From NCBI GenBank assembly GCA_016215105.1, contig JACRLJ010000102.1:1-37379 (forward strand): a DNA stretch of 37,379 nt. The letters are read 5' to 3'. The notes under the pieces were generated by a model. That model saw only the letters and a program-made list of their open reading frames with translations. It did not search any database and was not told the DNA's origin. Below, one piece after another: positions 1 to 8,016 of this stretch. The position numbers were made by a program, and so were the translations under genes. The stretch comes from Candidatus Hydrogenedentota bacterium (GTDB lineage Bacteria > Hydrogenedentota > Hydrogenedentia > Hydrogenedentales > SLHB01). How positions within the stretch are numbered: the stretch's first letter is position 1; each line of letters starts with the position of its first letter.

Positions 1-449
1 ACGAATTCCCCGCCGTGGGAGATCGCCCCGCCGTGACTCTGACCTGGTGGGACGGCGGGCTGATGCCTCCGCGTCCGGAAGAACTCGAACCAGACCGCAA
101 GTTCGGCGGCGGCGACGGTATGCTTTACATCGGTGACAAAGGGAAGATACTCGATCACCGCCTCATCCCGGAATCCCGAATGAAGGAGTACGGAACTCCC
201 CCGGTCAAGCTTCCCCGGTCGCCCGGCCACGGCAAAGAGTGGGTCAATGCTTGCAAGGGAGGCGAGCCAGCGGGGTCCAATTTCGACTTCGCGGGACCGC
301 TAACCGAAGTTGTCCTGCTCGGCAACGTCGCCATTCGCACGGGCAAGAAACTGCTTTGGGATGGACCAAACATGACCGTAACCAATGTTCCCGAAGCAAA
401 CCAGTACATCAACCCGCCCTATCGGGAAGGTTGGAAGCTGGAAGCGTAG
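1..449 (+). CDS. Gfo/Idh/MocA-family oxidoreductase, C-terminal part (cut by window edge)
   Basis: The reading frame is open from the first bases, so the true start lies to the left of the window. About 148 C-terminal residues are present. They match the C-terminal domain typical of planctomycete-type Gfo/Idh/MocA proteins: a WWDGG segment, a PPRPEEL segment, GDKGKI, a run ending KEWVNACKGG, then LTEVVLLGNVAIRTGKKLLWD and a closing NQYINPPYREGW. In this family an N-terminal Rossmann domain binds NAD(P) and the C-terminal domain binds a sugar or inositol-like substrate. The Rossmann half and catalytic lysine are not visible, so substrate and cofactor cannot be judged. Many relatives in these bacteria are secreted with a Tat signal, which also cannot be checked here. 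The family call is firm from the conserved tail. Confidence 0.85.
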   Translation, partial: EFPAVGDRPAVTLTWWDGGLMPPRPEELEPDRKFGGGDGMLYIGDKGKILDHRLIPESRMKEYGTPPVKLPRSPGHGKEWVNACKGGEPAGSNFDFAGPLTEVVLLGNVAIRTGKKLLWDGPNMTVTNVPEANQYINPPYREGWKLEA

Positions 450-484
450 GACACGAGGCAGAGGTTAGCGCGCTAAAAGATACC

Positions 485-510
485 TGGAGGCCTTCTGGCC
501 GCGCCTCTAG
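485..510. repeat. CTAG-bounded repeat, short/partial copy 1
   Basis: The segment ends in ttctggccgcgcctctag, the same terminus as the copies at 13.3 kb and 28.4 kb (reverse orientation). Only this end and the preceding ggaggcc are recognisable; the left boundary is unclear. The terminal CTAG (507-510) contains, on the minus strand, the TAG stop codon of the PIN-domain gene. Confidence 0.6.
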
Positions 511-992
511 CGCCTTTGCCGGAGTTCCTGATACCGCTTGAGTCGTTCGTCAAGCAGCTCGTGCGATATCCAGAAGTCGCTCTGCTTTAGCCGTGTGAAC
601 GCGTTCTGCAAGTCCAGCAAACCCCGATCTGCGGCCAATTCAAGCACGCCGACCGTGCCCGTAAACGGAATCTTCCGCGCTGCGGCAGCTCTTCTGCCAC
701 GCGCCTCATCAATCAGCAAGAGACCGTCTTTCAACTCGCGGGCGAGACTGATCGCTGCGCGTTCTCCCGCATGCAGCGCCGGGATTGACTCGATTACCGT
801 TGGCGTCCGTTCCAACAGCCAACCGGGAGGCGCCGAAATGAAATCACGCACAGCCTCGGGCCGATTCATCTGACGGAGTTCGCACGATACTTCGGGGGGA
901 ACGATGACTTGGCCGAACAGGCGTGGCAGCACGGCAATCTGCTCAATATTGACCAACACGATGAGCGGTGACGAGTCCGCGACAACCAGCAT
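507..992 (-). CDS. DUF3368-type PIN-domain protein (probable VapC-like toxin)
   Basis: A 161-residue PIN-like protein. The N-terminal VVADSSPLIVL carries the first acidic residue (Asp5). A central LLLIDEARGRRAA supplies further acidic residues, and the C-terminal GTVGVLELAADRGLL is the usual DUF3368 ending. PIN domains are Mg-dependent RNases, and in toxin-antitoxin pairs they cut tRNA or rRNA. The start codon overlaps the stop of the upstream antitoxin gene by one base (TAATG), which indicates translational coupling and a two-gene operon read leftwards. The stop codon is the TAG inside the CTAG terminus of a repeat element, so the element abuts the gene without truncating it. Toxin activity is inferred from family and gene order. 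Confidence 0.85.
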   Translation of the reverse strand: MLVVADSSPLIVLVNIEQIAVLPRLFGQVIVPPEVSCELRQMNRPEAVRDFISAPPGWLLERTPTVIESIPALHAGERAAISLARELKDGLLLIDEARGRRAAAARKIPFTGTVGVLELAADRGLLDLQNAFTRLKQSDFWISHELLDERLKRYQELRQRR

Positions 993-1270
993 TAACGCGT
1001 ATTCTCAAACACGCGGCTAAGAGTCTCCCGGTCCGCGTCCAGATCCGCCATCGTCAGCGACCCTTCCAAGACGTGGTGACGCTTGAGATAGGCGTCCATC
1101 TCCATACGGTCCAGGCCAAGAATTGAGGCAAGCTCGTAGTGGCTGAGACTGCCTCTTCGGAAAAGCTCGACCGCATATGCCTCGCGGACGTCTGCGTCGA
1201 GATTCGTGATTTCCCGCCGCAGTCTTTCCTCTAAGTCTGGCGGTAAGCTAAGGGTAACGTTCAGTGGCAT
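992..1270 (-). CDS. UPF0175-family antitoxin
   Basis: A 92-residue protein beginning MPLNVTLSLPPDLEERL. The central AYAVELFRRGSLSHYELASILGL is characteristic of UPF0175, a small helical DNA-binding-type family regularly encoded just upstream of DUF3368 PIN proteins. I chose the ATG at 1270 because a GAGG ribosome-binding site lies seven bases before it and because a longer version would add a low-complexity Arg-rich leader unlike the family. The gene overlaps the PIN gene by one base. It probably neutralises the PIN toxin and represses its own promoter; both are family inference. A leader of roughly 100 bases with a direct repeat lies upstream. Confidence 0.82.
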   Translation of the reverse strand: MPLNVTLSLPPDLEERLRREITNLDADVREAYAVELFRRGSLSHYELASILGLDRMEMDAYLKRHHVLEGSLTMADLDADRETLSRVFENTR

Positions 1271-1337
1271 CGGGCGCCTCACTAGACTCCTTGTCCGAAT
1301 TCTCCGCGCATGAAGCGAGACTACCGCGGACTGCGAA

Positions 1338-1391
1338 GTCAATTGTCACGTCAATTGATTCGAACCGTCCTGCTTTGTCCGCATTATACCA
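1338..1391 (-). promoter_or_regulatory. Extended -10 promoter and GTCAATTG direct repeat for the UPF0175/PIN operon
   Basis: On the minus strand TGGTATAAT (1391-1383) is a full extended -10 element with no good -35. It would start RNA near 1376, about 106 bases before the antitoxin ATG. Two copies of GTCAATTG, 12 bases apart start to start (1338-1345 and 1350-1357), lie just downstream of the predicted start. They are a possible antitoxin operator. Sequence pattern only. Confidence 0.4.
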
Positions 1392-1522
1392 TGGAAGCCC
1401 CTGACTCCGTCTGTGTCTTGTTTCCACTTGCCGTCCTTCGTGTTGTATCGTTACGTGTCGGCCAGTGGGATCGGAATCCGCGGCGTGGCCGCTCTGGAAG
1501 CAATTCAATAAGGAAATACGGA

Positions 1523-2755
1523 ATGCGAACAGTTCTTCTTCTCGCGCTGGCGGGAGTATGTGTTGGAAGCGTGGCCATGGCCGGGGAATCGCCCCAGTTT
1601 CGCGGGCCGCATCGCGATGGACGGTTTGACGAGCAGAACTTGTTGAAGTCGTGGCCCGAAACCGGCCCGCCGCTCCTGTGGATGACCAAGGGTTTGGGCA
1701 AAGGATATTCCTCTCCATCCATTGCGGGCGGGAAGATCTACGTTCCCGGCATGATTGACGACAAGACCGCCGGCATCTTCGTTATCAATCTGAAAGGCGC
1801 CATCGAACGCACGATACCTGTGGGCGCGGAGACGACCGACGCCCAGGCGTCCGGGCCACGCTCGACGCCGACCATCGACGGTGACCGCATGTACATGCTC
1901 TCCGGACTAGGCGAGGCCTACTGCATCGATATTGCCTCCGGAAAGAAGATCTGGAGCGTAAATATCCTCGAACGCTTCAAGGGTCCCAATATCATGTATA
2001 CCCTTGCCGAATCGCTGCTGGTGGATGGCCCGCGCGTCATCTGCACGCCGGGCGGGCCGGACGCCGGACTCGCCGCGCTGGACAAACTCACCGGGAACAC
2101 GGTCTGGGCCACGAAGGGATACAGCGATCCCGCGTCGTATTGCGCGCCCATTATCTACACGCACAACGGACGCCGTCTGCTTGTGACCGACTCGGCAAAC
2201 TGCCTCGTTGGCGCCGACGCCGACACCGGACAGTTTCTGTGGAAGTTCGAACACCTAACCCGGGACGGTATCCACGTGACCACGCCGCTCTATCAGGACG
2301 GGCTTGTTTACTACAGCGGCGGCTACAAGTCCGGCGGTGGCGCGCTACGGCTCTCAAAAGACGGCAGCCAAGTCGAAAGCGCATGGACCGACCTGACGCT
2401 CGACTGTCAGCATCACGGCGTGGTGCTCGTCGACGGCTACATCTACGGGACGAGCCACATGAATGGTAATCACCTGGTCTGTCTCGAAATGAAGACCGGA
2501 AAAGTGATGTGGACGGAAGAAGAAGTCAAACAAGGCGTGACCGAATACGCGGACGGTATGCTGTACGTGTATGAGGGTCCCAAGCGCGGCATTGTCCATC
2601 TGGTGAAACCGTCTCCCGAGCGTTGCGAACGCAAAGGGCAATTCACCGTAACAGAGGGCACCGGCAATCACTGGGCGCACCCGGCTATATCCAACGGCGT
2701 GCTGTACATCCGCCACGGCGATACCCTGCTCGCGTACGACGTGCGCGCCAAATAG
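1523..2755 (+). CDS. Secreted PQQ-type beta-propeller protein
   Basis: A 410-residue exported protein. The signal peptide covers residues 1-20 (MRTVLLLALAGVCVGSVAMA, cut before GES). The mature start QFRGPHRDGRF is the FRGP-DG motif seen at the N terminus of many planctomycete PQQ-like/BamB-like propellers. Repeated blades follow, with motifs such as IASGKKIW, KLTGNTVW, DTGQFLWKF and KTGKVMW, each the tryptophan-docking end of a PQQ-type repeat. I chose the ATG at 1523 because AAGGA sits eight bases upstream and the signal peptide begins there; a longer in-frame version would add an unlikely Arg-rich leader. No catalytic dehydrogenase signature is visible, so it may bind a ligand or act as a scaffold. 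A second, independent propeller of the same type lies about 4.7 kb downstream. Confidence 0.88.
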   Translation: MRTVLLLALAGVCVGSVAMAGESPQFRGPHRDGRFDEQNLLKSWPETGPPLLWMTKGLGKGYSSPSIAGGKIYVPGMIDDKTAGIFVINLKGAIERTIPVGAETTDAQASGPRSTPTIDGDRMYMLSGLGEAYCIDIASGKKIWSVNILERFKGPNIMYTLAESLLVDGPRVICTPGGPDAGLAALDKLTGNTVWATKGYSDPASYCAPIIYTHNGRRLLVTDSANCLVGADADTGQFLWKFEHLTRDGIHVTTPLYQDGLVYYSGGYKSGGGALRLSKDGSQVESAWTDLTLDCQHHGVVLVDGYIYGTSHMNGNHLVCLEMKTGKVMWTEEEVKQGVTEYADGMLYVYEGPKRGIVHLVKPSPERCERKGQFTVTEGTGNHWAHPAISNGVLYIRHGDTLLAYDVRAK

Positions 2756-2782
2756 GTGGCGTCGCAACAGATGCCAAACGAT

Positions 2783-4708
2783 TCAGAGGTTATCGGCGCC
2801 ATCCGTCAACCAAGCCAGTGAGAAGCGGACGAAACGAATCCACTGGCGGCGGTGCTTTTCGCCGCCCTCGAACAGCAGCCCGATATTGCCATCGGGAAGC
2901 CGCACCATCGTGGAATACGACGACGGGCCGGCGTGAATGAGTCTCTTGACAGGCCACGTCTTTCCCTCGTCATAACTCAGTCTGACGGTCATCCTCGTGC
3001 GCTCCAATATCCCGAACTTCTCGCCCGCGTTGTCCGGATTCGCGAAGAGCAGCCGGTCCTTCTTGTCTTGCGTGGCGAGGCTGTAGCGAACAATACTCGC
3101 CTGGCAAGGGCATTCATTTAGCGCACGATCCCAATGAAAGCTGGACCAAGTCTCGCCGCCATTCTCGCTGATGGCCACTCCCCGGCAGCTCATGCCCATG
3201 TTGCCGCGCATGTTCAACATCAGCTTTCCGTCCGCGAGTTCCACCACCTGGCTCTCATCCGATAGCTGTGCCACCCGCGCTCCCAGTGTCCAGGTCTTTC
3301 CATGGTCGTCGCTGTAGAGCACACGGGAATGCCAATTCTCGTCGGTCTCGTCGTTGGTTTCCCCGGTATATCCCGGTACAACCAAGCGCCCGCTTCGCAG
3401 TTGGATGCCGACACCCGGGCCGGCATTGAAGCTGTCGTCGTAGTTCGTCGTGCGCGCCTTGATATCCACCGGCTCGGACCATGTCGCGCCGTTATCGCGG
3501 CTCTCCAATTGAAAGTGCTGGTTGTGCCCCTCGCCGAACTTGTTCGCTTTATCGCATAGCAGAATGATGGCGTTGTTTTCGCGATCGACGACGGGGCACG
3601 GGTTCATGAGCGCCTCTTTTCCCACGCCATGCACCAACGCTTGCATAGGCAGCCACGTGCGGCCGCAATCAAGACTCCGCCGCAGGACCATGTCCGTCGG
3701 GCTCGCGTCCGCGCCGGACTCCTTGCGGGCCTCGCAGAAGACCAGCAATGAACTATCGGGCGCGAGGAGCATCCCGGGGATGCGGAACGTGTTCACCCCG
3801 CCTTGCCCGGCCACGAACACGTCGTTGAACTCCGGCGCGCCGCCCTGCTCCTCCGGCGCGGGACCGCAAACGACGCGGAATCCGATGTCACTGTGTGCCG
3901 CGGACGGTACATCGTGATTACGGCGCGACGACCGGCAGTAACCACCGACGCTGAGCCAACTGCCGCCGCGCAACACGCGGTGTTCCGCAATTGACGGTCC
4001 CGTCGGGTTGGTCGCGTGACCATCGGTGTAATACCCATGCCAATCCTGGCACCATTCAGAAACGTTCCCGCTCATGTCGTACAAACCCCACGGATTCGGA
4101 GGCATCGCGCCCACCGGCCGCGCGCATTCGCGCTCCGTAATCTGCGCGTTTCCCCGCCACCACGCGCGTCGACTGATTTCCTCGTAGTGCGGATCGTCAC
4201 CCCAATTGAACCGCGTCGTCGTCCCGGCGCGGCACGCGTATTCCCACTCCGCCTCCGTCGGCAGGCGGAACTCTTTTCCGGTAACGCCTTTCAACTTCGC
4301 GATAAACGCCTGCGCGTCGTCCCACGTGACATATACGGCAGGGCTCTTCGGGTCATCGCTCACGTACCGTTTGCCAACCCACGGCGTCGTCCCCATCACC
4401 GCCCGCCATTGTTCCTGCGTGACTTCATACCTCCCCAACCAGAACCCACGCGACAAGGTCACCCGATGTCGCGGGGTCTCCTTATTGGGATAAGCGTCCT
4501 GCTCGTTCGCGGTCTGGCCCATCATGAATGTCCCGGCGGGAATCCAAGTCAACGCGATTGCCGCGTTGCCGGGCAGTGCGACTGTCTCGCTTCCGCCGCT
4601 CTCCCCCACGGCCGCGCCGGGACGGCGCTCCAAATGATTGCATCCTCCCGCGAGCAGCGCGTTGCACAGTAAAAATAGACCACAAAGAATTCGCGTCCTG
4701 GTCCCCAT
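2783..4708 (-). CDS. Formylglycine-enzyme-like (SUMF1) plus sialidase fusion lipoprotein
   Basis: A 641-residue two-domain protein. Residues 1-23 form a lipoprotein-type signal with Cys23 in LLAGGC, suggesting membrane anchoring. Residues ~45-282 are an FGE-sulfatase domain: WIPAGTFMMG, GRYEVTQEQW, FRLPTEAEWEYACRAG, NPWGLYDMSGNVSEWCQDW, RVLRGGSW and IGFRVV. Residues ~295-640 are a sialidase-type six-bladed propeller, with the Arg-Ile-Pro motif at 309-311 and at least five Asp boxes (SLDCGRTW, SRDNGATW, SDDHGKTW, SENGGETW, SYDEGKTW). True formylglycine-generating enzymes use two cysteines five residues apart after RGGS; here the first position is Ser253 and only Cys258 remains, so sulfatase activation is doubtful. 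A glycan-related role outside the cytoplasm is inferred. I chose ATG 4708 over the adjacent GTG because of the GGAG site upstream. Confidence 0.88.
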   Translation of the reverse strand: MGTRTRILCGLFLLCNALLAGGCNHLERRPGAAVGESGGSETVALPGNAAIALTWIPAGTFMMGQTANEQDAYPNKETPRHRVTLSRGFWLGRYEVTQEQWRAVMGTTPWVGKRYVSDDPKSPAVYVTWDDAQAFIAKLKGVTGKEFRLPTEAEWEYACRAGTTTRFNWGDDPHYEEISRRAWWRGNAQITERECARPVGAMPPNPWGLYDMSGNVSEWCQDWHGYYTDGHATNPTGPSIAEHRVLRGGSWLSVGGYCRSSRRNHDVPSAAHSDIGFRVVCGPAPEEQGGAPEFNDVFVAGQGGVNTFRIPGMLLAPDSSLLVFCEARKESGADASPTDMVLRRSLDCGRTWLPMQALVHGVGKEALMNPCPVVDRENNAIILLCDKANKFGEGHNQHFQLESRDNGATWSEPVDIKARTTNYDDSFNAGPGVGIQLRSGRLVVPGYTGETNDETDENWHSRVLYSDDHGKTWTLGARVAQLSDESQVVELADGKLMLNMRGNMGMSCRGVAISENGGETWSSFHWDRALNECPCQASIVRYSLATQDKKDRLLFANPDNAGEKFGILERTRMTVRLSYDEGKTWPVKRLIHAGPSSYSTMVRLPDGNIGLLFEGGEKHRRQWIRFVRFSLAWLTDGADNL

Positions 4709-4894
4709 CACTCAACACTCCAAAATAGTAACTTCGGTTCAATTCTCAATAGTGCTTGACTCCGTGCGCCCAGAACAAATCGCCGAAACCGTGTGCCGCC
4801 GTTAAGACATTGGCACGCCACCCGAAGAATCGCCTGTTTATCGTATCGGCTTGGCCGCTTCGGTATACTTTGTCCGAATTGGAGCGACTACCAC

Positions 4895-5710
4895 ATGCCC
4901 GAAAATCCGCACGACTTCTCCGGTAACATCGAACGATTCAGCGGGTTCGCCGGAATATACGATAAGTACCGCCCCGAACCGCCATCCGTGATCGGATCAC
5001 TGCTTACGCGTCTAGCGCAAGCCACCTTCCCCGAACTTGTCGTCGACCTGGGCAGTGGAACGGGTCTTTCGACTCGCTACTGGGCGGATAAGGCTCGCGC
5101 CGTCATCGGCGTCGAGCCGACCGCCGATATGCGTCGCGAAGCCGAATCGCAGACCTCCGCGACGAACGTCACGTACAGAGACGGATTCTCCCATCAAACC
5201 GGACTTCCCGACCGATGCGCAGACATCGTCACGTGTTCTCAATCCCTTCACTGGATGGAGCCCCAGACAACCTTCCAGGAGGCCCAACGTATTCTGCGGC
5301 CCGGCGGCGTTTTCGCGGCGTTCGACTATGACTGGCCGCCCACGACCGACTCGTGGGAAGCGAATGACGCTTACACGCACTGCATAAAGCGCGTATATGA
5401 CTTCGAAAGAAGCGCCCGTCCTGCCAAGGCCCTTAAAGAATGGGACAAGAGTCAACACGTCACTCGCATGAAAGCCAGTGGGTGCTTTCGCTACGTCACG
5501 GAGGTCGTCGCGCACCACAATGATCGAGGCAACGCCGAAAGGCTCGTGGGCATTCTACTAAGTCAGGGCGGCGTGATGACCCTCCTCAAAAACGGCGTCA
5601 CGGAAGAGCAGGTAGGTATCGACGTGTTCCGCAGCGCCGTCCACCGTTTCCTGGGCTCCGAGTTGAAGCCGTGGCACTGGAGTTCGCGCATTCGCTTCGG
5701 CATTGTATGA
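4895..5710 (+). CDS. Class I SAM-dependent methyltransferase
   Basis: A 271-residue protein. Motif I (VVDLGSGTGLSTRYW) is the glycine-rich SAM-binding loop, followed by the acidic VIGVEPTADM, a DIVTCSQSLHWM motif IV region and LRPGGVFAAFDYDW. The opening FSGFAGIYDKYRPEPP is common in the UbiE/Trm9-like branch where an early Tyr-Arg-Pro precedes motif I. The ATG at 4895 is preceded by GGAG ten bases upstream, while the longer frame adds a basic leader without a binding site. The substrate cannot be told from sequence. It is divergent from the sialidase fusion gene and isolated downstream by a long non-coding, hairpin-rich stretch. Confidence 0.85.
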   Translation: MPENPHDFSGNIERFSGFAGIYDKYRPEPPSVIGSLLTRLAQATFPELVVDLGSGTGLSTRYWADKARAVIGVEPTADMRREAESQTSATNVTYRDGFSHQTGLPDRCADIVTCSQSLHWMEPQTTFQEAQRILRPGGVFAAFDYDWPPTTDSWEANDAYTHCIKRVYDFERSARPAKALKEWDKSQHVTRMKASGCFRYVTEVVAHHNDRGNAERLVGILLSQGGVMTLLKNGVTEEQVGIDVFRSAVHRFLGSELKPWHWSSRIRFGIV

Positions 5711-6130
5711 CAACGGATTTCCAAGAGGAGCTTATATTTTCCTCTCGAAAACGTGACTGCTAACGTGCCATTCTAAGCCGAGAGCTCCGGGACGGAGCGG
5801 TTTGAAAGGAAACACCGGGTGAAGGCGCCGTGGCCGGGAGGGCGAATGTCCTCATTCGCCGGTCTGGGCGCATCACCCCGTGCCGTTTTGCGGCCAATCA
5901 TATGCTTGAGACCTCACCCAGCCGGGTGGATCAGCATGGAACTAGAGTAGCGACCTACAAATAGGCCGGCTTGTCCCCCTGCACGAAGCGCGAGTTTAGC
6001 CCCGGTTAGGGGCGGAAGACGGTAGCCCACGGCGTGAGCCGTGGGACCAGACCACAGCCAAACGCCAGCCCCGTAGGGGCGAAAGAGCTTTCGTCCCATA
6101 TCGGCCAGGGGCGCCGCGTCAAGAAGCCCA
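5711..6130. repeat. Hairpin-rich intergenic region
   Basis: There is no plausible gene here. The stretch holds a string of short inverted repeats: AGAGGA/TCCTCT (5724-5745), GCTCCG/CGGAGC (5784-5798), GGCGAATG/CATTCGCC (5841-5860), GCCCC/GGGGC (5999-6013), CCCACGGC/GCCGTGGG (6026-6045) and GCCCC/GGGGC (6068-6080). The first may terminate the methyltransferase transcript. The others look like REP-type palindromes of several different families gathered in one place. Confidence 0.6.
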
Positions 6131-6150
6131 CTTTCTGGCCGAATTCCTAG
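6131..6150. repeat. CTAG-bounded repeat, half copy 2
   Basis: ctttctggccgaattcctag is the inverse complement of the left terminus of the element (CTAG-GAATTC-GGCCAGAAAG). The opposite half is not clearly recognisable. It lies 58 bases before the start of the second propeller gene. Confidence 0.5.
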
Positions 6151-6208
6151 CTTGAAAGCTTGCGGTGCGGCGACCGGACATGACATGCTCTGCAAAAAAG
6201 GATCGCCC

Positions 6209-7567
6209 ATGAGAAACTGGTTCTTGAAAGTCCGTTCGACATTTCCGTCCATTCTAGCCACGCTGCTGGCCTCATACCTTTTTTCCGGCGCGGCGCCCGC
6301 CGCCGCTGCCGGCGCGCAGCCCAACTGGCCGGAATTCCGCGGCCCCACGGGCGATGGCCACGCAGCCAAGCCGAACGACGCCACCCCGATCGGACTACCG
6401 CTCCAATGGAGTGAAACGGAGAACGTCAAATGGAAGACTCCGATTCCTCTGCAGGGCTGGTCCACTCCGGCCGTTCTGGGCGGGCAAGTCTGGATGACTA
6501 CGGCGACCCCTGACGGCCATGAATTCTATGTCATCTGCGTCGATGCCGAAACCGGACACATTCGATTCAACGAAAAGTTGTTCCACTGTGACAATCCGGA
6601 AGATCTAGGCAACAACGTAAATTGCTATGCCTCTCCATCCCCCGTGGTCGAACCCGGCCGCGTGTACGTCCATTTCGGAAGTTACGGAACCGCCTGTCTC
6701 GATACGGTTACGTGCAAAGTCATCTGGAAGCGCTCCGATCTTCCCTGCCGCCATTATCGAGGCCCAGGCTCATCCCCAATCGTATTCGGCGATCTACTGA
6801 TCCTTACCTTTGACGGCGCAGACCTGCAATATCTGGCCGCGCTCGACAAGAAATCTGGAAAGACGGTCTGGAAGACCGACCGCGCCACGGTGTGGAACGA
6901 TCTCGATGAAGCGGGAAAACCAAAACGAGAAGGGGACTTCCGTAAGGCATTCACCACCCCACTGATGATCGAAGCCGCCGGAACGGCGCAACTCATTAGC
7001 CCCGGCTCGTCCTCGGCCTACTCCTACGACCCGTGGACCGGTCAGCAGATCTGGATGACCCGCATGACGGGATACACCCCCGCCACATGTCCCGTGTTTG
7101 GAAATGGCCTCGTATTCATCACTTCCGGACGTGGAAAATCCGAACTCATGGCCCTGCGCGTCGATGGACATGGCGATGTGACGGACACGCACCTCGCGTG
7201 GAAAGCGGACGGTCCTGTCGTGCCGCAAGAGCCGTCACCGATTTGGGTGGACGACTTGCTCTACCTCGTCACGAACAACGGTACGGTTACGTGCTTCGAG
7301 GCGAAAACCGGCAATCAGGTTTGGAGCGAACGAATCGGCGGAAACTACTTGTCGTCTCCGGTCTACGCCGATGGCCGGCTCTATTTCCAAAGCACACAAG
7401 GCAAGTCCACGGTTCTTCGGCCCGGCCGTACGTACGAAGTGCTCGCTACGAACACGCTCGAAGCCAGTTTCATGGCCTCGCCCGTGGTTGTAGGCAAATC
7501 GCTCTTCTTGCGCTCCAAGACGCACCTCTATCGAATCGAGGAAACCGCGCCAGCCCCAAAATCGTAG
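6209..7567 (+). CDS. Secreted PQQ-type beta-propeller protein, second copy
   Basis: A 452-residue exported protein. The signal peptide runs to about residue 35 and ends in an alanine-rich cleavage zone (AAPAAAAGA). The mature start NWPEFRGPTGDGHA is the canonical FRGP-DG motif. Blade motifs include DAETGHIRF, TVTCKVIWKR, KKSGKTVW, DPWTGQQIW and EAKTGNQVWSER, and the fold closes with FLRSKTHLYRIE. I chose ATG 6209 because AAGGA lies seven bases upstream and it opens the signal peptide. The closing PQQ-like half matches BamB-like proteins, but the partner and ligand are unknown. It is only distantly like the 410-residue propeller upstream, so the two are paralogues of a broad family rather than a recent duplication. 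Confidence 0.88.
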   Translation: MRNWFLKVRSTFPSILATLLASYLFSGAAPAAAAGAQPNWPEFRGPTGDGHAAKPNDATPIGLPLQWSETENVKWKTPIPLQGWSTPAVLGGQVWMTTATPDGHEFYVICVDAETGHIRFNEKLFHCDNPEDLGNNVNCYASPSPVVEPGRVYVHFGSYGTACLDTVTCKVIWKRSDLPCRHYRGPGSSPIVFGDLLILTFDGADLQYLAALDKKSGKTVWKTDRATVWNDLDEAGKPKREGDFRKAFTTPLMIEAAGTAQLISPGSSSAYSYDPWTGQQIWMTRMTGYTPATCPVFGNGLVFITSGRGKSELMALRVDGHGDVTDTHLAWKADGPVVPQEPSPIWVDDLLYLVTNNGTVTCFEAKTGNQVWSERIGGNYLSSPVYADGRLYFQSTQGKSTVLRPGRTYEVLATNTLEASFMASPVVVGKSLFLRSKTHLYRIEETAPAPKS

Positions 7568-7599
7568 AATGAATCTGCGCGCTACGGCCGCCAATGCGC

Positions 7600-7785
7600 C
7601 TACATCGTTCCATTGTGTTCAGGTACGTTGGCAACGGAGTGCGCGTCCTTGCCATCCACGGTCATCACATAGATCCGCCGGGTGCCCGTTTTATTCGATC
7701 CGTATGCTAACCACCCGCCGTCAGGCGGCAATTTTGGATGACAGTGCAACACTCCCGCCTTCGAATGCGTGAGCTGCTCCGACAC
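7600..7785 (-). pseudogene. Remnant of a TolB/PD40-type propeller protein
   Basis: About 60 residues in one frame read like a PD40 blade and linker: QLTHSKAGVLHCHPKLPPDGGWLAYGSN followed by TGTRRIYVMTVDG and a stop. Upstream in the same frame, after an in-frame TGA near 7800, a further stretch (VHWTLVEEDGIEASPKRHEIVEHG) looks coding too. A full-length propeller is absent, so this is most likely the decayed C-terminal end of a gene read leftwards. The rest of 7568-8016 holds nothing I can recognise. The call rests on residue pattern alone. Confidence 0.4.
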
Positions 7786-8016
7786 CTTCCGCCGTCAGCC
7801 ATGTTCGACAATTTCGTGGCGCTTCGGTGACGCTTCGATCCCATCTTCTTCCACCAGCGTCCAATGGACTGCACCGCAAGACGGGCGGTATTGTGATTCA
7901 ATCTTCCTTATGGAGGCCGCATCTTGCATGACCCCGCCACATATCAAATGCACAAAAAGGCGACGCTATTTTGATGCGGCTCCCAAGAGCGTCAAGCATG
8001 CCAAGACGTCAAGTCC

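Noticed and set aside
7707-7901. Separate small gene on the minus strand
   Set aside because: It is out of frame with the recognisable propeller remnant and has a random, Arg/Ser-rich composition.
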